Positions 42,610-50,939 of a stretch of 64,000 nt of DNA are shown here, piece after piece. Origin of the DNA: Changpingibacter yushuensis (GTDB lineage Bacteria; Actinomycetota; Actinomycetes; Actinomycetales; Actinomycetaceae); the NCBI RefSeq assembly GCF_014041995.1, contig NZ_CP059492.1:992001-1056000 (forward strand), in the 5' to 3' direction. The notes beneath the pieces were generated by a model that saw only the letters and a list, made by a program, of their open reading frames with translations, was not told the origin of the DNA and searched no databases. Within the stretch, counting starts at the first letter, position 1, and each line of letters opens with the position of its first letter. A program made the position numbers and the translations under genes.

Positions 42610-42617
42610 CCGCACAC
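42610..42617 (+). promoter_or_regulatory. CCGCACAC motif, leadered, for GTG 42659
   Basis: Leader of ~30 nt after the inferred +1, with AAGAGGAG before the start codon. Confidence 0.6.
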
Positions 42618-42658
42618 ATAAACAGTGTCCACACACCACCCCATAAGAGGAGAACCTC

Positions 42659-43369
42659 GTGGCAGACAGTATCGAACCCGTACACGTCGACGAAGCCGGA
42701 TATGAGACCCACCCAGCGTTCGGTGTCGTCACAGTTTCTCGGAGTCACGGAGACCGTAGGGCTGTGTTCCAGTCCGACATTGAACACAACGACACGATCC
42801 GTCTGCGGGTGTTCCACGCCGACCGCAGGCGAAACCTCAAACGAGACTGGGTGCATCCGACCCAACGAATCCTTGAAATCGAGATGAGTCTGGCCCAATG
42901 GGGTGAGCTCGTCTCTTCCATCGGCATCGGTTCAGGCGTCCCTGTCACACTTCGGTCCACCGAGTCACGCCACCACATCCCCGAACTCGAGTTCGCACCG
43001 CGCGTGGAGGTGTCCTTGTCGGAAGTTGATTCGGCGGTCGACACTCTCTTGGAAGACATCACCACCTCTCTGACTGATGTGGAAGAGGCCATCGAATCCA
43101 AGGCTGGCATCCGGGCGACCCGTGACGCTATGCGCAAGCTCCGCTCCTGCGTCGAGAACGCCCGCCCAAACGCCCGCTATGTCGTCACAGCCTTGTCCGA
43201 GGCGGCAGAAAAGGTCGTCTCCCAATCCAAGGCCGACATCGAAGCCACCATTCTTCACGCCTACGGTGCCGTTACCGGAGTGGATACTCCCGCCGCACTG
43301 GGTGGTCAGACCCACGACAGTGGACGCCTGACCGAAACCCGCACACAAGACTCCCATGAAGACGAATGA
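42659..43369 (+). CDS. Conserved-looking phage-type protein
   Basis: 236 residues, GTG after AAGAGGAGAACCTC. The N-terminal half (YETHPAFGVVTVSRSHGDRR, DTIRLRVFHADRRRNLKRDW, IEMSLAQWGELVSSIGIGSG) looks like a compact beta fold, and the C-terminal half is a long helix. I recall similar proteins in actinophage-type islands but cannot name a family. No tag. Its 3' end carries the motif of the next gene. Confidence 0.6.
   Translation: MADSIEPVHVDEAGYETHPAFGVVTVSRSHGDRRAVFQSDIEHNDTIRLRVFHADRRRNLKRDWVHPTQRILEIEMSLAQWGELVSSIGIGSGVPVTLRSTESRHHIPELEFAPRVEVSLSEVDSAVDTLLEDITTSLTDVEEAIESKAGIRATRDAMRKLRSCVENARPNARYVVTALSEAAEKVVSQSKADIEATILHAYGAVTGVDTPAALGGQTHDSGRLTETRTQDSHEDE
43339..43346 (+). promoter_or_regulatory. 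CCGCACAC motif 9 nt before ATG 43356
   Basis: Octamer, AAGACTCCC, ATG, inside the coding end of the preceding gene. Confidence 0.65.
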
Positions 43370-43970
43370 TGCGACACAATGCTGCCCCACGAGGTTCAGC
43401 GACACTGACCGTGAGCGTTTCGAGATTGTTCGGAGGGCTGACAGGTATCCGGGCGCGACCCTGCTCGATGAGAATGTGCGCGTGAGTGTCGGGGAGGGTT
43501 CGCTCACGTTTGACAAGGATATGGACGCTCACCGCCTGCTTGTTGTTCGGGATGCTGAGAAGACCTCGATCACTGTTTCATCGGGAGGGGTGGGTCAGGT
43601 TCATCTCGATTCGTTCCACGGAGGGTATCGGGAGTGGAGCGTCGTGTCTGAAAACGGGATGCTTCGTGCCCACTACGTTCCGCTTGCCTTCGGTGCGGTG
43701 GATGTGTGTATCGAGGGTGGTGATGGAAGCGTGAACCGGAGGAGTGATGCCTTGGGTCCTGCGTGCTACGTGTTCGCAACCGGTCATGTTCTTGTGCGTC
43801 GGGGAGAGTCGGACACGTTTGTTGTCGACGATCAGGGTTCCGGCAGGAGAGAAATCATCGGTCAGAGTGTGCTTGATGAGCGGTTTGGACCCCAGTGTTG
43901 CTTCCACTCCGGGTACGACATCGGTGTCTTTGATGAGGTTGTGGACTTCTTTGCGAGGGCTGAGCGATGA
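43356..43970 (+). CDS. C-tagged protein without N-tag
   Basis: 204 residues, MKTNDATQCCPTRFSDTD. Beta-rich body (VGQVHLDSFHGGYREWSVVS). C-tag IGQSVLDERFGPQCCFHSGYD then IGVFDEVVDFF. It overlaps the next gene (ATGA). Confidence 0.66.
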   Translation: MKTNDATQCCPTRFSDTDRERFEIVRRADRYPGATLLDENVRVSVGEGSLTFDKDMDAHRLLVVRDAEKTSITVSSGGVGQVHLDSFHGGYREWSVVSENGMLRAHYVPLAFGAVDVCIEGGDGSVNRRSDALGPACYVFATGHVLVRRGESDTFVVDDQGSGRREIIGQSVLDERFGPQCCFHSGYDIGVFDEVVDFFARAER

Positions 43971-44320
43971 ACATTGTCGTTATGCCTGCCGGGGAGTATT
44001 GGCTGACCGACCCGTGCTATGCGATCCCGGATGAGGAATGGTCCTCGTGGGTTGAGCGGGCCGAGGCGGGTGGTGATGTCATGTGCGCCCCGGTGCGTGG
44101 GCATATGGTCATGGCGTTTGCGACCGCTTACGGTGACGGAGTCTATGACGGTGTGCCGGTGGATTCCGGACTCATCGGGCTTGTTCCCACCCGTGTTGCC
44201 AGCCGGAGTTTTGTGGGCAGGAGTGTCCTCGTCCCGGATGGGGAGAGCCTCATCTGTGTCCGCCACGATGACGGGCGTCTGGTCTTTGGCACGATCAGTA
44301 TCGAGACAGCAACTGAGTAA
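43967..44320 (+). CDS. Phage-type conserved small protein
   Basis: 117 residues, coupled to the preceding gene. Starts MNIVVMPAGEYWLTDPCYAI followed by PDEEWSSWVE. The GxYxxxDPCY segment recurs in small phage-encoded proteins of unknown function (from memory). Beta-rich; no catalytic residues assigned. Confidence 0.6.
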   Translation: MNIVVMPAGEYWLTDPCYAIPDEEWSSWVERAEAGGDVMCAPVRGHMVMAFATAYGDGVYDGVPVDSGLIGLVPTRVASRSFVGRSVLVPDGESLICVRHDDGRLVFGTISIETATE

Positions 44321-44325
44321 GTGGC

Positions 44326-44333
44326 CCGCACAC
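44326..44333 (+). promoter_or_regulatory. CCGCACAC motif 9 nt before ATG 44343
   Basis: Octamer, TACTAGGGC, ATG: identical extended form to 20816 and 45193. Confidence 0.7.
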
Positions 44334-44342
44334 TACTAGGGC

Positions 44343-45122
44343 ATGAGCATGAACAGTGACGCCGTCGACCGGCGAGAGCAGTATCGTCGCCCGACCGGAC
44401 AGTTCGGTCATCAGCCGGGTGCGGGGGAGGCAGCCACTGTCAGTCTTGCCCCGGGGTTCCCAGAAGGGGTCAATCTGACCGGGTTCGCTGTGACGAATGG
44501 GCTCGCTTCCTTCCGTGTGGGCGATGACGAAGAGGTCACTGTGGTGATGGACGGGGAGGAAGTTGTGGTCAGCAAAGTTGTCTACGACGATGAAGGAATC
44601 CTCTACACGCAAGACGATGTCATCAACGCGGGAGATATTGATGGCGTCAACGAGTCTCTTGACCGTTTGACGAAGCGAGCTGACACACCACAGGCACACA
44701 TCTGGGAAGAAGATGGGTCCACATTCACTCAGATGCCGGACGGTAGTTTGAGTGAATATCGGGACGGAGTTGTGGTGCGGCGTTGGGTGCTCCGGGATGA
44801 TGGTGTTCTCCGGGTCGACAATCTCATGGTGGGGCAGGCATACGCGTCGGGTGCGACGAAAGAAGAGGTTGATGCAGCCCTTTTCCCGTCCACAAACGGA
44901 CGCCCACAATTCTTCGAGCGCAACGAGATTCTGGCTGCCCTGGCCGACGGACGACAGATCGCCACCGTGTATGGTCCTGACCGTCCTGAAGTTGCTCAAG
45001 AGATCGCCAGATACGTGCAGGGTCTCGAGTATCACCCCAATCCCAGTGAAAGAACCTTGCGAGCGATCACCAACGGAAAGCGGTACCTCAACGATGCCTA
45101 TTACGGCTACGTCATGATCTGA
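44343..45122 (+). CDS. Tagged protein, N-tag only
   Basis: 259 residues. N-tag VDRREQYRRPTGQFGHQ then PGAGEAATVSL. The N-terminal part of the body (EEVTVVMDGEEVVVSKVVYD) matches the frameshifted gene at 41064. The C-terminal part has helical segments (FERNEILAALADGRQIATVY) without a recognised domain. Confidence 0.67.
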   Translation: MSMNSDAVDRREQYRRPTGQFGHQPGAGEAATVSLAPGFPEGVNLTGFAVTNGLASFRVGDDEEVTVVMDGEEVVVSKVVYDDEGILYTQDDVINAGDIDGVNESLDRLTKRADTPQAHIWEEDGSTFTQMPDGSLSEYRDGVVVRRWVLRDDGVLRVDNLMVGQAYASGATKEEVDAALFPSTNGRPQFFERNEILAALADGRQIATVYGPDRPEVAQEIARYVQGLEYHPNPSERTLRAITNGKRYLNDAYYGYVMI

Positions 45123-45192
45123 GCAGTTCATGTCCTACCGGGGGGCTGCCAGAGATGGTGGCTTCCCGGTTGTTTGTGTCTGTGGGTGGCAC

Positions 45193-45200
45193 CCGCACAC
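45193..45200 (+). promoter_or_regulatory. CCGCACAC motif 9 nt before ATG 45210
   Basis: Octamer, TACTAGGGC, ATG. Confidence 0.7.
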
Positions 45201-45209
45201 TACTAGGGC

Positions 45210-46466
45210 ATGAGCATGAGTGCGAGCGCCAAGGAGCGCCAAGAACAGTACCGCAAGCCCACTGGTGAATACGGCAACCAGCCGGGAGTCAACGCCCCCG
45301 GGGGCGTGTCTTTAGCCCCAGACACGTTGACGCGTGATGAGTTTGCCCGCACTCATTCCATCCCAGGACCAGATGAGGACTGGACCCAAGAAGCCCTGAC
45401 CGGAGGGTTCTCCAAGCAAGGATGGGGACAACTCAACCACGCCACACCGATCGCCACCGGGATCACCATATGCGACGGTGAAAGCCATGGCGGCATCAAG
45501 CTTTCCCCCGAGCGCAACGCCCACATACCCAAGTCCCTGCGCACGAGCTCGGGGTGGTATGAGGAAGACTGCGAGTTCCACATTGTCTCCATGTGCTACC
45601 CAGAAGAGTTCTCCCGCTCGACGGCATGGACGAACAATCGCAGTGCCGATGAGTGGTTTGAAGACTCGAGTGACAGCGTGCGCGGATGGTTCCCCAACCA
45701 ATGGGAAGAAGCCACCGGTAGAACAATCGCACCCGGTGAGTCTCGCCTACGCGACGAGCAGGTGTTCATGGAGGAAACGAAAGACGCTTTCCACCTGCGC
45801 ACATGCAAGAGTGACGCCGAGAATCCCGGATGCCTCATCGCCAGTCTCCGCCGCCCATCCGATGACAAAGGGGTTCTCGCGCGTGTGTCGGAAGAGGCAG
45901 ATCACAGGTGTTCCCACCTCAAGGCATACGACGAGACCTCGCTCGATGTCCTCTCCGAAGCGGTCACCCCAGTTCTGGCCGAGAAGAGGATCTATAAAGG
46001 TGCGTCACCCGACTTTTCTCATCTCTCCCCGTCACGCCGGCACGCGGCGGGAGAGGCCCTGGGCAAGCTGTACCGCTACCCAGAGGGGGTCATGAGCCGG
46101 GCAGAGCACATCGCCACACTCCCCGTCACGGGGCGTGAACACATCGGGCGTGGCTATTACATCGCCTACGATCAGAAAAACGACAATGGAACAACGACGA
46201 CCCATGTGACGAAGCTGCCCAAGGAGGCGTGGGAGGCGTACGGGCACATCCCTGAACGGACAGATGTCGTAGATGACGAGCGCATCGCCCAGCGTGGATG
46301 GAGCGTTGCCGGGTTCGACAAAGCCCATGCCGCCTACGTCGCGAGCGCCCGTGAGAATGGATACCTGACGCAGAACGGGCAGGTGTCTAGGGATGCTCCG
46401 CAAGAGGCCAAGGATGTGTTTGAGGATCTGAGGGTTTTCGGTGCTCGGAACTGGTTGAACAGCTGA
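45210..46466 (+). CDS. Large tagged protein
   Basis: 418 residues, the second largest of the first-subtype tagged proteins after the metallopeptidase at 20833. N-tag KERQEQYRKPTGEYGNQ then PGVNAPGGVSL, closest to that of the metallopeptidase. The body is unrecognised. The C-terminal ~170 residues form a compact region with RIYKGASPDFSHLSPSRRH, GREHIGRGYYIAYDQ and AQRGWSVAGFDKAHAAYV. That could be an enzymatic (for example ADP-ribosyltransferase-like or hydrolase) domain, but I cannot support a specific call. Confidence 0.67.
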   Translation: MSMSASAKERQEQYRKPTGEYGNQPGVNAPGGVSLAPDTLTRDEFARTHSIPGPDEDWTQEALTGGFSKQGWGQLNHATPIATGITICDGESHGGIKLSPERNAHIPKSLRTSSGWYEEDCEFHIVSMCYPEEFSRSTAWTNNRSADEWFEDSSDSVRGWFPNQWEEATGRTIAPGESRLRDEQVFMEETKDAFHLRTCKSDAENPGCLIASLRRPSDDKGVLARVSEEADHRCSHLKAYDETSLDVLSEAVTPVLAEKRIYKGASPDFSHLSPSRRHAAGEALGKLYRYPEGVMSRAEHIATLPVTGREHIGRGYYIAYDQKNDNGTTTTHVTKLPKEAWEAYGHIPERTDVVDDERIAQRGWSVAGFDKAHAAYVASARENGYLTQNGQVSRDAPQEAKDVFEDLRVFGARNWLNS

Positions 46467-46649
46467 CAGGAGGTTGTCATCTTGGCTCAACCACGGAGAA
46501 CAGTCGCAACCCCGTGGGTCCTGCCGGTGTGGTGAAGGCTGTATAGGCATTTTCCGGCGTCAACTCGAACCTCTACAAGGTCACGAATATCAAGACGCTT
46601 CGTGACAAGTTGGTGTTGCACTAGTTCTGACGGAGGAGGCGAGACGGAG

Positions 46650-48560
46650 TCAGTCAAGATACCTGTTGATTGCCGCTATCAGCGCTTCTGCACGATCTAG
46701 GACCGTCTTCGTTGCTTTTGGCAGGCTCTTGCGGCGTAACAGAGCCCCAGCCGGTGCGAAGTGATTCAGGTGCCCACCGTTGATCCCGCGCTGGGCGAAC
46801 GCCGCCTCGACATTCTTGACGATTCGAGGACCCGTGGAAAGCTCTTCCGTGGTCAGAGGCTGATCTTTCAGCAAACCTCTGTAAGCATCATTGACGAGTT
46901 CGATGTAGAACCTAGGCGCGAGAAGGTCTTCAACATCAGCTTCATCGCGTTCCAGGGCGTCACCCACTTCTACTAGTCCCCCAGCGTAGAGCTTTCCGGC
47001 TTTACGTAGATCGGTGATCGTCTGTGCGTTGCCCGCTGACGAGTCAGTCAGGACGGCGACGGTTATGTCGTTCGCGCCGAACAGCGTGAGGAACGCAGGA
47101 AGTTTTGTGATACCGCCGCCAGGAACGATTGTCCATCTGTCGTCCAACCCGGTGCGTTCTGCGAGTTTCAGTTGATCGGAGAGGTATTGAAGATAGACCA
47201 CATCGGATGGTCCCTCAACGAACAGTACCTCGGGACCAATAAAGAGGGTCTGCGTGAGTTCGATTCCAAGAGCTGCGTGAAGTGGGAAGGCTGACTCACC
47301 ATCCACACGGAGCACGTCTGCCGAGACAACTGTGCCCAACTTCTCGTCATCGACAACGGTTCGGACCTGGTTGAAGTGCCTTGGATCGACCATGAATGGC
47401 GAGTGAGTGCTGAACAGGACTTGGTGATGTGGCGCAAGCCGTTCGGAAATGAACCGAAGGAGGTCATGTTGAGCGGTGGCGTGAAGGCTGAGACCGGGTT
47501 CGTCGAGCAACAGGATCAGGGGCTGAGTGGCTTCTGCCTCCAACTTAGAAAAGTAGGCAAGGAAAGAAAAGAACCACACGAAGCCGCGTGAGCGCTCATC
47601 GAACGGGACCGTGACACGGTGCCTGAGATTGCGGACACGAACTTGAAGCAGCGGTCCCTGATCAAGAGGTTGCACCGCTCCAGTTTCAGGCTTCGCGATG
47701 ACCGTGAGTTCGACCTGTAGGTTCTTGTTCTGACTCCAGTACTCGAAAATTTCGTCACTGATCGTGTTTGATGCGTTCTCCATCTGACGGATCAAGTGCT
47801 CGTGACTCTCAGGACTGCTGAAGTCTTCTAACTCGACTTGCGCCAATGAGAGTAGCGCGAGCAGAGCTTCCTCGCCCTTGGTCAGGTCTGCGGCGTCTCG
47901 CTTTGTGATCAGCCGGGGGATTGAGATCTTCCCTGGCATCACGTCGTAGTCGCCAAAATACACGAAGACGGGGCGGCGCTTAACAAGCACGTCGATGGCG
48001 GCAAGGACCGGATCGCTATTTCGCCATTGCTTCACCCTGGCGATCACAGCATCGCTACCAGGTGTCGTGCCTTCCATTCCTTCCAGCACGTCGAGCAACT
48101 CGGCGACCGTCGTGGCACCAGATGCTGCCTGCATATCAGTTTGCGGCAACTCAAGCCCGGTGCGGAGTGTCTCGGTGACGGCGGACTCATCCACCGTGAC
48201 GCCCCACTCGCCAACCTTGTAACGGTAGCCAGTGGTGACGGTGATCTTCCGCGACGCGAGGGAGTCGTTACCAAGAACTGCCTCGACTGCCGCCACATCG
48301 TCATCATCGAGTTCGTAGGTCAGGGTCGTCACCGGGAGGGGTTGGTCCCCTTGAACTTCGCGTGTCTTGTGGCTCGGGTAATCCAAACCTGAATCGAATG
48401 GGGTGGTTGTGATCGGGCGGCTCTTGTAGAGAGCCTGGAGGGTCGCTGTCTTGCCGGACTCGTTCTTACCCACGAGGCAGGTGACATCGGCTTCCACGTC
48501 GAACTCCGTGGGTCCTTCGATGCTGCGGTAACGCCGGATCTCGGCATGGATCAGTTTCAC
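46650..48560 (-). CDS. OLD-family ATP-dependent nuclease
   Basis: About 636 residues from GTG 48560, chosen because GCGAGGAGCGTCC lies just upstream and the product then begins VKLIHAEIRRYRSIEG, the normal start of an OLD/RecF-like ATPase. Walker A CLVGKNESGKTATLQAL; ABC-type Walker B region PLILLLDEPGLSLHATAQHD; H-loop LFSTHSPFMVD. C-terminal TOPRIM nuclease: EVLFVEGPSDVVYLQYL, then IVPGGGITKLPAFLTLFG and VAVLTDSSAG. Stand-alone OLD nucleases are anti-phage or anti-plasmid systems. I see no GajB-like helicase or AriA/B partner next to it. It interrupts the element's own gene order and has no CCGCACAC motif. Confidence 0.85.
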   Translation of the reverse strand: MKLIHAEIRRYRSIEGPTEFDVEADVTCLVGKNESGKTATLQALYKSRPITTTPFDSGLDYPSHKTREVQGDQPLPVTTLTYELDDDDVAAVEAVLGNDSLASRKITVTTGYRYKVGEWGVTVDESAVTETLRTGLELPQTDMQAASGATTVAELLDVLEGMEGTTPGSDAVIARVKQWRNSDPVLAAIDVLVKRRPVFVYFGDYDVMPGKISIPRLITKRDAADLTKGEEALLALLSLAQVELEDFSSPESHEHLIRQMENASNTISDEIFEYWSQNKNLQVELTVIAKPETGAVQPLDQGPLLQVRVRNLRHRVTVPFDERSRGFVWFFSFLAYFSKLEAEATQPLILLLDEPGLSLHATAQHDLLRFISERLAPHHQVLFSTHSPFMVDPRHFNQVRTVVDDEKLGTVVSADVLRVDGESAFPLHAALGIELTQTLFIGPEVLFVEGPSDVVYLQYLSDQLKLAERTGLDDRWTIVPGGGITKLPAFLTLFGANDITVAVLTDSSAGNAQTITDLRKAGKLYAGGLVEVGDALERDEADVEDLLAPRFYIELVNDAYRGLLKDQPLTTEELSTGPRIVKNVEAAFAQRGINGGHLNHFAPAGALLRRKSLPKATKTVLDRAEALIAAINRYLD

Positions 48561-48775
48561 GGACGCTCCTCGCTGGACGGACAGTGGTTTCCGTGATCCA
48601 TCGTAGCTGTCCCAACAATCACGAGTTGCTGAGACACGGCGTCGAACAGGTGCATCGAATGGACTGATCCGCACACTGGCCCGATACACCTCCTGAAGAC
48701 TCATTCTCAAATGTCCGAACCTAGAAGTACTCTTAGAAATGGGACAGAGACGAGTAGATGATAATCGAGGGCAAC

Positions 48776-49009
48776 GTGATTTACGGCTACATCAGAGTCA
48801 ACACCGCGCAGCAAGCTAGGGAAGGAACCTCGCTCGCCTCCCAACGGTAGGCACTGGCTGAAGCGGGTGCGGAGCGTTTGTGCAAGGACGCCGGTCAGCC
48901 GGGAGCAAAGAAGAGCCGCCCGGCCTTGGACGATCTGCTCAACCATCTCCGCCTTGGCGACGCGGTGGTCGTCACCACATTCATGACGCCGGTTGGTAGG
49001 GGTGTTGTC
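48776..49009 (+). pseudogene. Decayed serine recombinase N-terminal domain
   Basis: Translation begins VIYGYIRVNTAQQAREGTSL, clearly the start of a resolvase/invertase, but the catalytic Ser (normally RVST) is Asn. A TAG at 48848-48850 follows ASQR. The frame then resumes (ALAEAGAERLCKDAGQ, KKSRPALDDLLNHLRLGDAV) and is cut off after TTFMTPVG where MDRLGRS-type sequence should follow. It is a dead recombinase at the edge of the OLD cassette. Confidence 0.75.
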
Positions 49010-49201
49010 ATGAGCTTGTCTCAGACGTGGTATGACCTCGTTTCTCGGACAAATGATGGCGGAGTTCCCCGTACGGTTGCTGAAGTGCGCGCAGCGCTCG
49101 ATCGGGTGGTTTCGATAGAGGAGAAGCGGAAGCTTGTTGCCTCGAAGAAGAGGGTGCCACTGTCTGTTGCGAAGAGTCTGTCGTCTGTGTCGGCATTTTG
49201 A
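49010..49201 (+). CDS. Small uncharacterised protein fused in frame behind the resolvase remnant
   Basis: 63 residues, MSLSQTWYDLVSRTNDGGVP then RTVAEVRAALDRVV. Helical, basic C-terminus (KRKLVASKKRVPLSVAKSL). GTAGGGGTG precedes the ATG. The frame is continuous with the resolvase fragment upstream, so the junction may be a deletion or recombination point. Confidence 0.45.
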   Translation: MSLSQTWYDLVSRTNDGGVPRTVAEVRAALDRVVSIEEKRKLVASKKRVPLSVAKSLSSVSAF

Positions 49202-49214
49202 CGAAGACTGTCGA

Positions 49215-49631
49215 TCATCGAACGTGGAGGCATCCGTTACGAATGAGTGCGTCGAGGTCCCCGAAGTCGCCGGGGCTTCCCTGCCTTCGTGTGAGTGCCG
49301 CGAGCGCCCGGTGGGTGAGGTGGACAGGTATCGGGCCTCCTCGGGCGGAATAGGCTGTCTCAGCGCTGATTGTGCATGTGGTGAGGATGCGTAGGTCCGT
49401 TGTGGTGGTGATTTCGAGGAGTTGGCCGTCGGCGATGAGGTCGTCGATCGCGTCGCGGGGGTGAGCCGTTAAGACGGAGAGGACGCCAAGAGTTTCCTCG
49501 CGTGTGCGCAGGCACGACCAGAATCCGGTTGGGGGCGTGTGTCCATGTGCGACATAGACTCGACCGGTGTCCAGTGGACGCACTGATATGGCCTGCATCC
49601 ACGGAGGCAGGGTGTTGTCAGGAAGGTTCAC
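49215..49631 (-). CDS. Uncharacterised protein coupled to the HNH nuclease
   Basis: 138 residues, starting MNLPDNTLPPWMQAISVRPL, overlapping the stop of the upstream HNH gene (ATGA). The middle (TREETLGVLSVLTAHPRDAI, DDLIADGQLLEI) resembles a winged-helix, but I cannot name a family. No signal peptide. Could be a partner or immunity function for the secreted nuclease. That is inference from coupling only. Confidence 0.5.
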   Translation of the reverse strand: MNLPDNTLPPWMQAISVRPLDTGRVYVAHGHTPPTGFWSCLRTREETLGVLSVLTAHPRDAIDDLIADGQLLEITTTTDLRILTTCTISAETAYSARGGPIPVHLTHRALAALTRRQGSPGDFGDLDALIRNGCLHVR

Positions 49632-50434
49632 CGGCGCTTGCGCCCTTCCACGAGCCCGAAGTAGATGAGGAAGGCGATGGTCAGTGCAATGATGCTGACC
49701 GAGTTCTCGCGGGCGGTTCTCGTGATCGTGTCGAGAGCGTCACCGGAGGCTTGCACGTTCCCCTCCGTGGTAGATGTGTCTGCGCCGTGCGTGGTCTGCG
49801 AGGCTGATGGTGTGGAGCTCGTTGCCATACCGGCACAACCGTGGAGGGTCGAGACGAGAGCATCCTTGTCTTCGGGAGGAATCGTCAGGTCGTGTGTGGC
49901 AACGATCGTGGTGAAGTTGACCGCGTACTCGCACGAGAAGTCTGGGTTGGCCGGCATCCAGTCTGAGGGGCCTTTGTCGCCTTTGGACATGTTGGCCTTA
50001 CCTTGGACAGCCAGAAGATTGTCAGTGTTGTTGGCAAAAGCGACCCGCTCGTCTTGAGTCCACGAGTCCGCCCCGTTCTGCCACGCCCACGAGAGCGGGA
50101 CAATATGGTCAATTTGAACTTGGGTGGGCGAGGCTTTCGTGAATCGGATAGTTGTCCCCGTGTAGGGGTCTTCCAAGGTGCCGGACTGAACCTTGCAGTC
50201 ACTTCCCGACACAAGGACGACATCGCTCAGGTCGCGGGCAAGAACATCATTTCTCGTGTCACACCCATTCTTGTCAGTGTCCTTCCACCCGTCGGCGAAC
50301 TGGGCCGACCTGTCATACTCCGCCGACGGTTCTGAAACCGTGACGGTCAGGGCCTCGGCAGCCGCGAGCGCATCGTCGATTCCGGCATGAGTGATCGTGG
50401 CCAAGAAGGTGGTGGCGAGAAGTGCTGTCAACAT
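49628..50434 (-). CDS. Secreted HNH nuclease (DUF1524/GmrSD C-terminal type)
   Basis: 268 residues. The start ATG 50434 is fixed by the minus-strand CCGCACAC ending 9 nt before it, and gives a signal peptide (MLTALLATTFLATITHA). HNH core: GCDTRNDVLARDL, then QVQIDHIVPLSWAWQNG (DHIVPL with the catalytic His) and ANNTDNLLAVQGKANMSKG, then GPSDWMPANP. The C-terminus has a membrane helix (VSIIALTIAFLIYFGLVEGRKRR). Proteins of this type are surface or secreted DNases in actinobacteria. It may help DNA uptake, scavenging or competition. Confidence 0.82.
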   Translation of the reverse strand: MLTALLATTFLATITHAGIDDALAAAEALTVTVSEPSAEYDRSAQFADGWKDTDKNGCDTRNDVLARDLSDVVLVSGSDCKVQSGTLEDPYTGTTIRFTKASPTQVQIDHIVPLSWAWQNGADSWTQDERVAFANNTDNLLAVQGKANMSKGDKGPSDWMPANPDFSCEYAVNFTTIVATHDLTIPPEDKDALVSTLHGCAGMATSSTPSASQTTHGADTSTTEGNVQASGDALDTITRTARENSVSIIALTIAFLIYFGLVEGRKRR

Positions 50435-50443
50435 ACCCGAGTA

Positions 50444-50451
50444 GTGTGCGG
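50444..50451 (-). promoter_or_regulatory. CCGCACAC motif 9 nt before ATG 50434
   Basis: Minus-strand octamer, TACTCGGGT, ATG. Confidence 0.65.
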
Positions 50452-50454
50452 GCC

Positions 50455-50901
50455 TTAGTCCATGCGCACTCCGGGCAGCCCGACGTCGAAGATTGAGGCG
50501 AAATAGGTGGAGTTGTCTCTCACCCACGGGGGTGTCATATGGTCGATGTCGTCTTGGCTGACCTCTTGTGTGCCGTTGGATGACGTCACGTTGTAGGTCC
50601 CACCTTCCAGTGGTGTGACGACGCATCCGTCCAGGGACCACATGTTGTCAGGGCCCTCGCAGTAGATGTGGTCGGGCAAGATGGCGTTGCGCACGAGTCC
50701 TTCACTATCGGATCGGGTCAGAGTAAAAGAGCTGCCCGGAACGTGGACGATGAGGCGTTCACCGTCAGGTGCCGCGAAGTAGTCCACGCCGGGCCAATGC
50801 ACGGAGCGTTCGGGGTTGATGGTCACGTCGGTCAGCCCATACGTGTGCGGTGTTGCCTGCCCAAAGCACAGGGACCGGGGGATCTCGAAGATGTCGCTCA
50901 T
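50455..50901 (-). CDS. Uncharacterised protein, distant relative of the C-tagged family
   Basis: 148 residues, MSDIFEIPRSLCFGQATPHT. The last 45 residues (GTYNVTSSNGTQEVSQDDID, then HMTPPWVRDNSTYFASIFDV) follow the same layout as the C-tagged proteins (GTYxV, a short spacer, SQxxVDxxFGPxCCFHSxFD), but with CCFH lost. No N-tag. It may be a diverged family member. Start fixed by the divergent motif at 50911. Confidence 0.55.
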   Translation of the reverse strand: MSDIFEIPRSLCFGQATPHTYGLTDVTINPERSVHWPGVDYFAAPDGERLIVHVPGSSFTLTRSDSEGLVRNAILPDHIYCEGPDNMWSLDGCVVTPLEGGTYNVTSSNGTQEVSQDDIDHMTPPWVRDNSTYFASIFDVGLPGVRMD

Positions 50902-50910
50902 GTGTTATGT

Positions 50911-50930
50911 GTGTGCGGGAATCCGCACAC
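50911..50930. promoter_or_regulatory. Palindromic divergent CCGCACAC pair
   Basis: GTGTGCGGGAATCCGCACAC: two head-to-head copies separated by only 4 nt. The left copy sits 9 nt before minus-strand ATG 50901, the right copy 9 nt before plus-strand ATG 50940. Both genes appear to be driven from this one 20-bp palindrome. Confidence 0.75.
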
Positions 50931-50939
50931 ACAACACAC

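Noticed and set aside
46467..46649. Coding remnant FSGVNSNLYKVTNIKTLRDK before the OLD gene
   Set aside because: Too short to assign; no start and no recognised family.
46650..48560. Gabija (GajA) identity for the OLD nuclease
   Set aside because: No UvrD-like GajB gene lies next to it, so it is called only as an OLD-family nuclease.
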